64,000 nucleotides of DNA from FEB-25 sp963822175 (GTDB lineage Bacteria > Chloroflexota > Anaerolineae > Anaerolineales > UBA4823): NCBI GenBank assembly GCA_963822175.1, contig CAWGGJ010000003.1:558001-622000 (forward strand), written 5' to 3'. Shown piece by piece: positions 1 through 9,007 of the stretch. The translations under genes were made by a program, and so were the position numbers. The first letter of the stretch is position 1; each line of letters opens with the position of its first letter. The notes below the pieces were generated by a model that ran no database searches, was not told the origin of the DNA, and saw nothing but the letters and a program-made list of their open reading frames with translations.

Positions 1-735
1 TGGGTGAGACCGCCGAGAATATCGCCCAGATGATGCCCGAGATCACCCGCCAGCAACAGGACGAATTTGCCCTTGCCAGCCACCAGCGTGCCATAGCTGC
101 CATCGATGCTGGAAAATTTGCCCAGGAGATCGTCCCAGTAATCATTCCCCAGAAAAAAGGAGATCCAAAAATCGTGGATACCGATGAGCGCCCGCGTCGC
201 GATACCACCCTGGAATCGCTCGCTCGACTACGCCCGGCTTTTCGTAAGGAGGGCACGGTCACTGCCGGTAACTCGTCCGGCCTGAATGATGGTGCCGCTG
301 CAGTGCTCCTCATGAGTGCTGAGAAAGCCTCCGCATTGGGACTCAAACCTTTGGCACGTGTGGTTACCTCTGCTGCCGCCGGGGTACCTCCCCGCATCAT
401 GGGTTTGGGACCAGTCGGTGCGGTCAGGAAGGCACTTGAGAGGGCAAAACTAAGCCTGGCAGATATCCGCCTGGTGGAGTTGAATGAAGCCTTTGCTGTC
501 CAGTCACTGGCAGTGATCAAGGAATTGGGCTTATCCCTCGAAATTACCAATGTGAACGGTGGGGCGGTTGCCCTGGGACATCCACTGGGCTGTTCGGGGG
601 CACGCATTTTAACCACCCTTCTTCATGAGATGCGTCGCCGATCCGCCTCAGAAAAGCGCCCATATCTACGGTCTTGCCACCTTGTGCGTCGGTGTTGGTC
701 AGGGTGAAGCCACCATCATTGAGTGGCTGGATTAA
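1..735 (+). CDS. Acetyl-CoA acetyltransferase (thiolase), 5'-partial, frameshifted near 3' end
   Basis: C-terminal two thirds of a thiolase, which condenses or cleaves acyl-CoA in the cytoplasm. The reading frame is open from the window edge, so the N-terminal half with the first catalytic Cys lies outside. Visible family motifs are NEAFAVQ and GGAVALGHPLGCSGAR, the latter with the active-site His. The final motif LCVGVGQGEA, which carries the second catalytic Cys, is only found in a different frame that ends at TAA 733-735. The frame slips between about 630 and 660, near an AAAA and a CCC run. Without the slip the protein would end at 707 and lack the catalytic Cys. Either a sequencing indel or a real inactivating mutation fits. 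The family is certain; the exact acyl substrate is not. Confidence 0.88.
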
Positions 736-838
736 ACTGAACTATCCGCGGAGCTATTACCAATCCTCCAGGAACTGATGAATATGAGACTGCGATACCC
801 CCATAAATAATCGACCCCCTGCAAATAACTTGCCTAGG

Positions 839-882
839 AAAAAATCAGCCACAACGAGTAATATACCTCGCTGTGGCTGATT
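839..882 (-). terminator. Rho-independent terminator of the LysM gene
   Basis: An 11-bp inverted repeat (843-853 with 872-882) with an inner CGAG/CTCG extension is followed, on the minus strand, by a run of six T (839-844). It lies directly downstream of the minus-strand LysM gene. Confidence 0.75.
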
Positions 883-903
883 GATTTATTGTGCTTTTAA
901 TAA

Positions 904-1667
904 TTAAGGCGTCGCTGTAACAGCAGCCGCAGTATAGGTTGGGAAGTTAACCGTTGGATACACCGTGCCCACCGTGGCTGTCGGAACCGGTGTTGCGATG
1001 TTGACTGGTATTCTCAGGATTAATCCCGCGAAGATGTCATTTGCATTCTCTAAGTTATTTTCTTTGACAATTGCATCCACTGTGCTCCTGAAGCGTATGG
1101 CGATTGCTCCCACCGTGTCTCCAGGCATGACGGTGTAATTGATCAATGTTCCAAAGGGTAGCTGCGCAGAGACTTCCGTAGCCGTCGGCATTGAGCATGT
1201 TGGGCGGTGGCACAAGGATTTTCTGCCCGACATAAATGATCAATGTATACTGGGTCAATGGATGGGTTCAATGCGAGTAAGGTCCCTAAATCCGTTCCAA
1301 ACCGGGTGGCAATCTCGCTGAGAATATCATTTTGTTGAACGGTGTACTCAAATGGACCTGATGGTGTCTGGGTTACAGTCGGTGTCGGTGTTTCTGACGG
1401 CAGGGTGGTTGGTGTGATCGTCGGTGTATTTGTAGCTGGCATAGGGGTTGCCGTATTCGTTGCCGTTGCTGTGTATGTAACCGTTGGTGTTGGAGTAGCA
1501 GACTTCAATGGAGAATTATCTCCCAGTAACCAGAAAATGACGATGACTGCCCCTGCAATCAGCAATACGGCTGCCCCTATCATTACCGCCATCGGTGTGC
1601 TCTTCCGCATCTGTTCACGCTTGCGGTGTGCTTCCAGTATTTTTTGTGGTGAATCTTTTTCACTCAT
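904..1667 (-). CDS. Membrane-anchored protein with two LysM domains, frameshifted
   Basis: Reading from the 1667 start (SD GAGGAGAG just upstream) the protein has a short cytoplasmic basic segment, a membrane helix at about residues 28-49, a Thr/Pro-rich linker and a LysM domain starting FEYTVQQND. LysM domains bind peptidoglycan or related glycans. The frame then breaks twice: around 1240-1258 and around 1180. After correction the first LysM ends in YVGQKILVPPPN and a second LysM (NYTVMPGDTVG to LILRIPVN) follows, ending at 904. A single-pass envelope protein with an exported LysM tail is the likely role. Two frame breaks inside 100 bases may be sequence errors or pseudogenisation. A terminator follows immediately. 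Confidence 0.75.
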
Positions 1668-1858
1668 TTGTCTCTCCTCACAATCAACAGATACAAGCTG
1701 ACCATATCCATTGTGTTCAAAGATTATAGACGTCTATTCGAAATGGATAGTTCCAATCAATTCTACTCGATTTTATACGAGTTGTGGTACCTTACCACCT
1801 TTCATCCTTCTATTATATACTGCTGTTACAATTAGGGCAGATAAATTGGGAGGTTCTT

Positions 1859-2791
1859 GTGCATATCATGGTATTTGGTTCTGGAGGCGTTGGGGGTTAT
1901 TTTGGTGGACGGCTTGCTCAGGCTGGAGAGCTGGTAACTTTTATCTCCCGCGGTGAGCATCTGCAGGCTATGCAGACTTCCGGACTCAAGGTGGATAGCA
2001 TCAAGGGTGATTTTATCCTCCAATCGGTCGTGGCCACCGACGATCCAGCCAAAATAAACGATGTGGATGTGATCTTGTTATGTGTGAAAACATGGCAGGT
2101 AACCAGGGCCGCCAAAGCCATCATCCCCATCATTGGTTCCAATACCTTTATTGTTCCCCTGGAGAACGGAGTGGATGCTCCTTCACAGCTTGCCGAGATT
2201 CTTGGGAGAGAGCATGTCCTCGGGGGTCTATGCCGCATTGCCAGCCACATTGCCTCTCCCGGATATATCCGCCACACTGGGATCGATCCATACATCGCTT
2301 TCGGCGAGTTGGATAACCGACCGAGCCTACGCTCCCAAGCTCTGCTAAAGGTCCTTACCCAAGCTGGGATTGGCGCAGAAATCCCTGCCGATATCATGCT
2401 TGCCATGTGGCAAAAATTCCTGTTCATCTCCACCGTGAGTGGCATCGGGGCTGTCACCAGAGTCCCCATCGGGGCATTCCGTTCCCATCCTGGAACGCGC
2501 CAGATGCTTGAAAGTGCCCTTCAAGATTGCTGCTCCCTTGCCCGCCGCCAGGGTATCCTTTTGCCAGAGGATAGTGTTGCTAATACGCTGGCTTACATTG
2601 ACTCACTACCTTACGATACCATCCCATCCATGCAACGGGACGTTATGGAGGGCAGGCCTTCTGAGCTGGAAGCCCAGGTCGGAACCATTGTCCGTATGGG
2701 CCAGGAGTACAATATCCCCACACCGGTACATACAATGATCTATCACAGCCTCCTGCCTCAGGAATTTATTGCCCTCAATCAGCTGGATTAG
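1859..2791 (+). CDS. panE: 2-dehydropantoate 2-reductase (ketopantoate reductase family)
   Basis: About 310 residues, typical of the family. The N-terminus VFGSGGVGGYFGG is the Rossmann GxGxxG NADPH-binding loop, and MWQKFLFIS matches the conserved helix of the C-terminal ApbA domain. PanE reduces ketopantoate to pantoate in pantothenate and CoA synthesis. I chose the GTG at 1859 because GGGAGG (1847-1852) lies six bases upstream and the Rossmann strand starts right after it; a longer frame to 1784 adds unconserved sequence. No other pantothenate gene is nearby, and the ApbA/PanE family includes reductases of other 2-oxo acids, so the substrate is inferred from family only. The stop codon overlaps that of the convergent redoxin gene. 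Confidence 0.85.
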   Translation: MHIMVFGSGGVGGYFGGRLAQAGELVTFISRGEHLQAMQTSGLKVDSIKGDFILQSVVATDDPAKINDVDVILLCVKTWQVTRAAKAIIPIIGSNTFIVPLENGVDAPSQLAEILGREHVLGGLCRIASHIASPGYIRHTGIDPYIAFGELDNRPSLRSQALLKVLTQAGIGAEIPADIMLAMWQKFLFISTVSGIGAVTRVPIGAFRSHPGTRQMLESALQDCCSLARRQGILLPEDSVANTLAYIDSLPYDTIPSMQRDVMEGRPSELEAQVGTIVRMGQEYNIPTPVHTMIYHSLLPQEFIALNQLD

Positions 2792-3315
2792 CTATTTGGA
2801 TCACGATAGCGAACAAGTACGCATCCATAAGGTTGGGTTTGGCTCACCTCTGGAGGCTGGTTATGCATTAATGCCTCCACCGCCCGGGGAACATATAGTT
2901 GCGTTGCTGTCCTCTGCCTGAAGGTGATATCATCCCAGGCTCCCTGGTAGGCAAGCTTCCCCTTTCCATCCACGATAAAGAAATGGGGTGTTGTCTGGGC
3001 ACCGTATAGGTTGGCCACTTGTTGTTGTTCATCCAAAATCACCTGGGGTAGGTTTCTCTCAGTGGCAACTGCTTCGATGAAGTCCCTGGTCTCGTTACCA
3101 TTGGATGCGATCCACAGGACTTTCACCTGTTCTTTCCATCCATCCAGGAAATTCTTCAGTTCATGGTCTATGCGCTCACACCATGTGCATTCTGCCGACC
3201 AAAAATTCAATACCACGATCCAGCCGAGCATCTCGTCTAAAGAAAAAAGTTTTCCTCTTAGATCTCTTATCTGGAAGGCTGGTGCATCTGCACCTATGGC
3301 AATCAAGGGATCCAC
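2788..3315 (-). CDS. Thioredoxin-fold redoxin (TlpA/AhpC-like)
   Basis: 175 residues with a complete thioredoxin fold: NFWSAECTWC holds the active-site CxxC (CTWC), TTPHFFIVD carries the cis-Pro, and GKLAYQGAWDD is the last strand. No signal peptide or membrane anchor is visible, so it is probably cytoplasmic. Family members act as thiol oxidoreductases or peroxiredoxin-like peroxidases. A C-terminal Tyr-Gly-Cys adds a third cysteine that might be a resolving residue. The start is GTG, which overlaps the end of the upstream gene on the same strand by 13 bases, suggesting translational coupling; an SD-like GGAGG lies 12 bases upstream, which is rather far. Confidence 0.8.
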   Translation of the reverse strand: MDPLIAIGADAPAFQIRDLRGKLFSLDEMLGWIVVLNFWSAECTWCERIDHELKNFLDGWKEQVKVLWIASNGNETRDFIEAVATERNLPQVILDEQQQVANLYGAQTTPHFFIVDGKGKLAYQGAWDDITFRQRTATQLYVPRAVEALMHNQPPEVSQTQPYGCVLVRYRDPNS

Positions 3316-4685
3316 AGTGGTGAATATCCTCCAATGATCAGCTGTATTGGGTTGCTGCCGTCAGCATTGATCATCCATAGTTCAGGGGGTTTAAAGATTT
3401 GGGCTTCATTGAACCGAACATAGGCAAGCATCAGGCCATCCCAGCTCCATGCCAGGTCAAAATGATTGAAGTTCGGTTCATCCGTGATCGGGTGGGCGTT
3501 GCTTCCATCAGCATTCATGATCCATAACTGTCTGCCGAATGTCCACCGTTCCATGTCGAGGAACTTCCTTGCAAAGGCGATCGATCCCCCGCTCGGAGAA
3601 TAGCTTCCCTCCACGTCTTCTACGTTATCCTCCTTCGACAGGTCACCGGATTTCTCTTCATCGATGCTGTACTGTAGCAGGTGGCTGATCCCTGTTTCAA
3701 TATCCTCGCCCGCCGGGTAGTACATGATCTCTGGCGCCAAATAGAACCTCCCATCCGGGCTCCAATTTCCCGGCTGGCCGGTCTGGTTGATCAGCTGGAT
3801 CCTGGCTTGCCGCTCAGGATCGACCACTTCATATGCCAGGCTGGTCCGATCGTAATACGCCAGCCAGCCTTTTGATGACCAGGCAGGTTGAACTGTCTCA
3901 TGCGTGGCCTGTCCGATGGGCTTTACCGCTTTATCCACCAGGTCCAACAGGTGGATTTGAGCCGGTCCTAGGCTTCCTTTTGGGTCGGGCATGAGATATT
4001 CATAGGCTAAGGTCAATCCATCATAAGAAATTGCAGGCGATCTGCATTGTGCCGATCCGCAGTTAAGTAGTTTTGGTGGAGTATAAGTACCATCCACTGA
4101 ATTTGTCTCTTCGATCAGATCTAGCTGGTAAAGGTCTGAGCCTCCTTGGTTGTTGCTGGCAGAGAAATAGAGCTTTATTCCGTCGTTGCTGCTGGTAAAT
4201 TCCAGCACTCCCATCCGGTGGGTAAATTGGTGAATTTCGCCTGAAGTGGGATTCAAGGCATAGAGATCTGCAGGACCATCTGATGGCCACAGGTATGCCA
4301 GGTACGCCTGGCGTGTGGTGAAAGACGAGCTCTCAGCTTTCATCGGAAATGCAAGCCAGCTTTGTGCCCTCGCCCCCTCCTCAAGGTTGACCTTGACCAC
4401 TTGGCCGCTTGGCCATGACTGCTTTGGTGTAAACATAAGTGTATTTGTATCCCAGCTGTATTCACCCGCTATACCTGGCTCAATTTTTAAATGGCTGATA
4501 ACAGACACCTTGTTCATCGGGCGTGAAAATTCCAGGCGGATTTGGGCAGTGACAGGCATAGCTTCTGCTCCCGCCGCGGGTTGAATATCTGTCAACTGTG
4601 GTCGCATCGACCATGCAAGCGCAACCATCCCCACCAGCACCAGCAGCACCAGGACGATCACCGCGATTACAATTCTGGGTTTCAT
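3303..4685 (-). CDS. Membrane-anchored TolB-like beta-propeller protein with N-terminal Ig-like domain
   Basis: The start at 4685 (MKPRIVIAV) places a hydrophobic signal anchor at residues 1-27; a longer frame to 4757 adds only charged sequence. Next comes a Big_5-like Ig domain (about 35-125, with the pattern LEFSRPMN) and then WD40/TolB-like propeller blades marked by repeats such as LWIMNADGSNAHPITDEPN and LWMINADGSNPIQL. Proteins of this type are exported or membrane-bound and often act as binding scaffolds; no enzymatic motif is visible. It is co-transcribed with the downstream redoxin gene through a 13-base overlap. The substrate or partner cannot be told from sequence. Confidence 0.75.
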   Translation of the reverse strand: MKPRIVIAVIVLVLLVLVGMVALAWSMRPQLTDIQPAAGAEAMPVTAQIRLEFSRPMNKVSVISHLKIEPGIAGEYSWDTNTLMFTPKQSWPSGQVVKVNLEEGARAQSWLAFPMKAESSSFTTRQAYLAYLWPSDGPADLYALNPTSGEIHQFTHRMGVLEFTSSNDGIKLYFSASNNQGGSDLYQLDLIEETNSVDGTYTPPKLLNCGSAQCRSPAISYDGLTLAYEYLMPDPKGSLGPAQIHLLDLVDKAVKPIGQATHETVQPAWSSKGWLAYYDRTSLAYEVVDPERQARIQLINQTGQPGNWSPDGRFYLAPEIMYYPAGEDIETGISHLLQYSIDEEKSGDLSKEDNVEDVEGSYSPSGGSIAFARKFLDMERWTFGRQLWIMNADGSNAHPITDEPNFNHFDLAWSWDGLMLAYVRFNEAQIFKPPELWMINADGSNPIQLIIGGYSPLWIP

Positions 4686-4840
4686 GCGCAGATTATAATC
4701 CTTACGTCTCACTCTCTGGTAGTTGTATTTTGTCCGACGATTTCCCCCTGTCACCAATCCATTTTTACTACGTTAATAGGAATGATGATTTCAACAGCTG
4801 CGAATTTCGGAAGGAAAGGGTAAACATCCCTTATGGTAGA

Positions 4841-5893
4841 ATGAGAACCATGAAACGCTGGCAATTTTGGCTCGGGTTACTGATCAGCGCTGTATTTCTA
4901 TACCTGGTATTACGAAAAATCGATTTCGCTCAGTTATGGCAGGTCCTTAAAGCTGCCAACTACTGGTGGCTGATACCCGGTGTGGCAGTGTATTTCATTG
5001 CCTTATGGGTGCGTTCCTGGCGCTGGCATTACCTGTTGCGCCCTCTGAAAGCCATTCCCACGCGCAAGATGTTCCCCATCGTCACCATGGGATACGCATT
5101 TAACAATATCTTTCCCGCCCGGGCTGGAGAAGTGTTGCGAGCAGTAGTATTAAAACACGAGGAAGACGTGCCCATATCTGCTTCTCTGGCAACCATTATT
5201 ATCGAGCGTGTTTTTGACGGTATCGTGATGCTTGCCTTTGTCTTCGTCAACTTATCTGAACTGACCCGTTTGACCAGCGTCTCGATCAACGCAGGGCGGT
5301 TCAAATTCGGCATCCAGGAAGTTGCCATTTGGGGCAGTATCGCCTTTTTCGGTGTGCTGGCCGCCTTCCTAGTTGCTGCCATGTTCCCGGTTGCCACCGA
5401 TCGCCTCGTCACCAGGCTAATTGATCGCTTTGTCCCCCTGCGCATGCGTGAAAAGACCCTCGGCGTCAGCCGGCGTTTTCTTGATGGCCTGGAATCACTC
5501 CGTTCTCCATTTGATGTCCTGATGGTCTTTATCACCTCCGTCATCATCTGGTTGCTTGAGACGGTTAAATACTGGTTTGTGATGCATGCCTTCAGCTTTT
5601 CGGTCAGTTTCTTTGCCCTGATGTTGATGAATGGCATCGTCAACCTGGCAACCACCATTCCCTCTGCCCCGGGTTACCTGGGTACCTTCGACCTGCCAGG
5701 TATTGCAGTCCTCCAGGCATACAATATCCCGCGTGAGGTGGCTGCTAGCTATACCTTCGTGCTCCATTTTGCCCTGTGGTTCCCAGTCACCGCCCTTGGT
5801 CTTTATTATATGGTTCGCGAAGGCATAAATTGGTCAGAGGCGATAAAAACCCGGGATGTGCCGGTAAAAGAAAAGGACAATTCCAGCATATGA
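4841..5893 (+). CDS. Flippase-like integral membrane protein (LPG synthase TM / UPF0104 family)
   Basis: About 350 residues with multiple membrane helices and the family signatures FARAGE-like FPARAGEVLRA, IIIERVFDG and a C-terminal PSAPGYLGTFD. This is the transmembrane region family related to the flippase half of MprF. Members are linked to lipid or glycolipid transfer and to isoprenoid or hopanoid gene clusters, but few are characterised. The start may be ATG 4841 or ATG 4850, with AAGGAAAGGG some 20 bases upstream. Its stop overlaps the ATG of the following FAD oxidoreductase as ATGA, so the two are translationally coupled and probably act on the same lipid-linked substrate. That functional link is inference. 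Confidence 0.8.
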   Translation: MRTMKRWQFWLGLLISAVFLYLVLRKIDFAQLWQVLKAANYWWLIPGVAVYFIALWVRSWRWHYLLRPLKAIPTRKMFPIVTMGYAFNNIFPARAGEVLRAVVLKHEEDVPISASLATIIIERVFDGIVMLAFVFVNLSELTRLTSVSINAGRFKFGIQEVAIWGSIAFFGVLAAFLVAAMFPVATDRLVTRLIDRFVPLRMREKTLGVSRRFLDGLESLRSPFDVLMVFITSVIIWLLETVKYWFVMHAFSFSVSFFALMLMNGIVNLATTIPSAPGYLGTFDLPGIAVLQAYNIPREVAASYTFVLHFALWFPVTALGLYYMVREGINWSEAIKTRDVPVKEKDNSSI

Positions 5894-7182
5894 AAAAAAT
5901 TGCAATTCTTGGCGCTGGTTTTGGAGGTCTTTCTGCTGCCTTCGACCTGGTCCGTCAGGGCAATCAGGTGACCATCTACGAAGCTTCCGATCATGTTGGT
6001 GGTTTAGCTGCAGGCTTCAAAGAACCGCATTGGGATTGGTCAGTGGAACAGTTTTATCACCATTGGTTTGCCTCCGACAGGCACATGCTTGGGCTGATCA
6101 ATGAGTTGGGTTGGAGGGATAAGGTCATATTCCCCCGTCCTTACACGGTCATGTATTACCAGGGAAGGTTCTATCCCTTCGATTCGATCCTCAAAGCCAT
6201 CCTCTTCCCCGGTCTGGGATGGGGGATCAATAAAGCTCGCTTTGGCCTGGTTGGGCTTTTCTTACGCCTGACCAACGATTGGAGATCTCTGGAACAGCAT
6301 ACCGTCGACACTTGGATGCGCAAGTGGGCCGGTGACCGGGTCTACGAGCTGATGTGGGAGCCGTTGATGATCGGTAAGTTTGGCGATAATTATGCCCGCC
6401 AGGTCAACATGGCCTGGATGTGGGCCAGGCTCAAGGCGCGCACCACTACCCTGGGCACATTCCAGGGAGGCTTTCAGGCTTTCGCCGATCAATTTGCCGC
6501 TACAATACAGGCATTGGGTGTCAATCTGAACTTGAATTCACCTGTTCAACAAATCTCACCCTCCTCCAACGGCGGAATAGATCTTATCCTTCCTGCAGGT
6601 CCAGCTCAATATGATCAGTGTCTGGTGACCACCTCGCCTAACCTGCTGGCACGCCTGGCTCCGGCATTGCCTGTAGAGTATCTCAAGGGCTTGCTTGAGC
6701 TGAAATCCATGGGCGCTGTAGTTATGACCCTTTCACTCAAACACCAGCTCTCAGAGCAGGGCTATTATTGGTATAACCTCCCCAAATCAGCAGGTTTCCC
6801 CTTCCTGGCTTTGGTGGAGCACACTAATTTCCTCTCACCTGAGTATTTTGGCGGTGACCATATCGTATACTGTGGGGATTACCTGGAAACAGGCCATGAA
6901 TATTTCCAATTGAGTAAGGATGAGCTATTGCAGCGGTTTCTTCCCGCTCTTGCCCGCATCAATGCCGGGTTTGAGCCAGGATGGATTAATAATTCATGGC
7001 TCTACCGCACCAGTTATGCCCAGCCGGTGCCATTGCTCAACCATTCACGTAATATCCCTTCCATTCAAACACCCATCCCCGGGTTGTATTTTGCCAGTAT
7101 GAGCCAGGTGTACCCCTGGGATCGTGGGACGAACTTCGCCGTGGAGATTGGTCGCAGGGCAGCTAAATTGATGCTGGCATAA
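5890..7182 (+). CDS. NAD(P)/FAD-dependent oxidoreductase (amine oxidase/phytoene desaturase-like)
   Basis: 430 residues. The N-terminal AILGAGFGGLSAAFDL is the dinucleotide-binding GxGxxG, followed by the family motif EASDHVGGLAAG. The C-terminus (MSQVYPWDRGTNFAVEIGRRAA) is the FAD-closing motif. It belongs to the flavin superfamily of protoporphyrinogen oxidase, UDP-galactopyranose mutase and carotenoid desaturases; which reaction it performs cannot be decided. ATG at 5890 overlaps the stop of the flippase-like gene, so both are made from one transcript. The pairing suggests a redox step on a membrane lipid or polyprenyl-linked sugar. Confidence 0.82.
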   Translation: MKKIAILGAGFGGLSAAFDLVRQGNQVTIYEASDHVGGLAAGFKEPHWDWSVEQFYHHWFASDRHMLGLINELGWRDKVIFPRPYTVMYYQGRFYPFDSILKAILFPGLGWGINKARFGLVGLFLRLTNDWRSLEQHTVDTWMRKWAGDRVYELMWEPLMIGKFGDNYARQVNMAWMWARLKARTTTLGTFQGGFQAFADQFAATIQALGVNLNLNSPVQQISPSSNGGIDLILPAGPAQYDQCLVTTSPNLLARLAPALPVEYLKGLLELKSMGAVVMTLSLKHQLSEQGYYWYNLPKSAGFPFLALVEHTNFLSPEYFGGDHIVYCGDYLETGHEYFQLSKDELLQRFLPALARINAGFEPGWINNSWLYRTSYAQPVPLLNHSRNIPSIQTPIPGLYFASMSQVYPWDRGTNFAVEIGRRAAKLMLA

Positions 7183-7264
7183 GCGGCATAAGAAGATTCG
7201 GTAAGTATTAAGGGCAAATCTCTTGCCTGTCATTCATTAAAGACCTGTGTGCGAATCATAAATC

Positions 7265-8449
7265 GTGGATATCACTACTTTTCATCTTCTTCTGGCCCCA
7301 GCAGGGCAGGAAATCCTCCAGGCCGCCATTGCGCTCACCCCACGTGAATCCGATTTCCTGATCCATTTTCAATCCCTCGGTCGCCGCTATCCACCTGACC
7401 TAGCCCGCCTCGCCCTGGAAATTGCCATCCTGCGGGACGAAGCTGTCACTAAATTCCCCTTTGCTGAAAAACTGTATTTTACCCGCCAGGCTTTGGAACA
7501 ATCTTCAGCCTACGCAGTATCCTCCTACCGCGCGGCTCGCTACCAACAGTTCCCCTGCCTCGCCGACCTGGGATGCTCCATCGGCTCAGATACCCTTTCC
7601 CTCGCCCGCATTGCCCCCACCTTTGGCCTGGACATTGATCCTCTTCGCCTGGCAATGGCTTCCGCCAACCTTCAAGCGATGGGATTATCGTCCCAGGTCC
7701 AATTGCTCAAGGCCGACCTGACCTTTCCCCTCCCTTTCAGACATGGCTCACTGGCTCTATTTTTCGATCCAGCCCGCCGCTCTGACCACCGTCGCCTGTT
7801 TTCGGTGTATGACTATCAACCTCCGCTTTCCATTATCCAGGATTGGTTGCCGCATTTCCCTGCCTTGGGAGTGAAGATCTCCCCTGGTGTGGATATGGAG
7901 GAGATTGGCAGTCTGGACGCCGAGGTTGAATTCATCTCTTTACATGGTGAGCTTAAAGAAGCCGCCTTGTGGTTTGGTCCGCTTAAAACTGCTTCTCGCA
8001 GGGCGACAATTCTCCCCGGACCCTACCAGTTGGCGGCCGATCATCCAGTTTCATTATCCGCTCTTCCGCATAATATTACCGACCCAAAGTCCTACCTGGT
8101 TGAACCCGACCCAGCGATCATCCGCTCGGGATTGGTGACCACGCTGGGCGGGATGCTCAACGCTACCCAGATCGATCCCGATATTGCCTACCTGACCTCA
8201 GATGTCCTATCATCCACCCCATTTGCTCGTTTCTGGCAGATCGAAGATTGGTTTCCATTCCAGCTGAAAAGATTGCGCACATACTTACGCCAGCGTCATA
8301 TCGGTCATCTCACCGTCAAGAAACGCGGCTCTCCCATCGAGCCTGGATACCTCATCCACCAGCTACGTTTGAAAGGGGATCAGGAGCGTGTGCTTGTCCT
8401 GTCACAATTGCGCCACGATCCCATCGTGATGATTTGTATTCGTGTATAA
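7265..8449 (+). CDS. Class I SAM-dependent methyltransferase with THUMP-like C-terminus
   Basis: 394 residues from a GTG start. The SAM-binding motif I is LADLGCSIGSDT at about residues 99-110, followed by the acidic motif GLDIDPLRL and the family signature FFDPARR. A C-terminal segment (about 310-394) with KKRGSPIEP and a predicted alpha/beta fold fits the THUMP-like domain found in these proteins, which suggests an RNA or protein substrate. The family is widespread but poorly characterised, so no product is named. It is followed closely by the DUF6391 gene and holA on the same strand. Confidence 0.75.
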   Translation: MDITTFHLLLAPAGQEILQAAIALTPRESDFLIHFQSLGRRYPPDLARLALEIAILRDEAVTKFPFAEKLYFTRQALEQSSAYAVSSYRAARYQQFPCLADLGCSIGSDTLSLARIAPTFGLDIDPLRLAMASANLQAMGLSSQVQLLKADLTFPLPFRHGSLALFFDPARRSDHRRLFSVYDYQPPLSIIQDWLPHFPALGVKISPGVDMEEIGSLDAEVEFISLHGELKEAALWFGPLKTASRRATILPGPYQLAADHPVSLSALPHNITDPKSYLVEPDPAIIRSGLVTTLGGMLNATQIDPDIAYLTSDVLSSTPFARFWQIEDWFPFQLKRLRTYLRQRHIGHLTVKKRGSPIEPGYLIHQLRLKGDQERVLVLSQLRHDPIVMICIRV

Positions 8450-8471
8450 TCATCTTAGAATGGAGCACAGA

Positions 8472-9005
8472 ATGGCACAGTCATCGCTGGAATCAATTCC
8501 CAATGTCCTGGAGACGCCCCTGGTGTCCCGTATCCGCCGTAATCATGGCTTGGAACATGCCACGCTGCACGTCCTGGCTAAATATCTCCCCCACACCATG
8601 CTGGCGGGTCATTCAGATATGGGTGGTTTTATCATTATCGGTGATGTGCCATCCGAGACATTGCATTCCGCAGTGGAAGAAGCCATCATCCGCTTGAGGT
8701 CTGGTGAAAACCGCTTGGCGATTCACCCCAATTGCGGCACGAATTATGTCACCACGGGGGTTTTAGCTGGTCTTGCGGCTGCCTTTGCCATGCTCGGTTC
8801 TGGCAGGCATGTGCGCGATAAGCTTACCCGTCTTCCTTTCGCTGCGGCACTCGCAACCGTCGCCTTGATCATCTCACAGCCCCTTGGGTTGTTCCTCCAG
8901 GAGCGGGTAACCACCTCGGGAGATCCTGGCTCACTGGAAGTCACCCAGATCACCCATCGCCAGCAGGGACGGGTCACCATCCATCGTATACACACCAGGG
9001 GTTAA
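8472..9005 (+). CDS. DUF6391 family membrane protein
   Basis: 177 residues. The N-terminal half carries the conserved pattern RNHGLEHATLHVL and later HPNCGTNYV, which I recognise as the DUF6391 signature; its His, Glu and Cys residues look like metal-binding or catalytic candidates, but no function is known to me. Two hydrophobic segments follow (TTGVLAGLAAAFAML and AAALATVALIISQPL), so it is probably a small membrane protein. I prefer ATG 8472 because GGAG sits seven bases upstream; ATG 8460 and GTG 8442, the latter overlapping the previous stop, are alternatives. Confidence 0.7.
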   Translation: MAQSSLESIPNVLETPLVSRIRRNHGLEHATLHVLAKYLPHTMLAGHSDMGGFIIIGDVPSETLHSAVEEAIIRLRSGENRLAIHPNCGTNYVTTGVLAGLAAAFAMLGSGRHVRDKLTRLPFAAALATVALIISQPLGLFLQERVTTSGDPGSLEVTQITHRQQGRVTIHRIHTRG

Positions 9006-9007
9006 TT

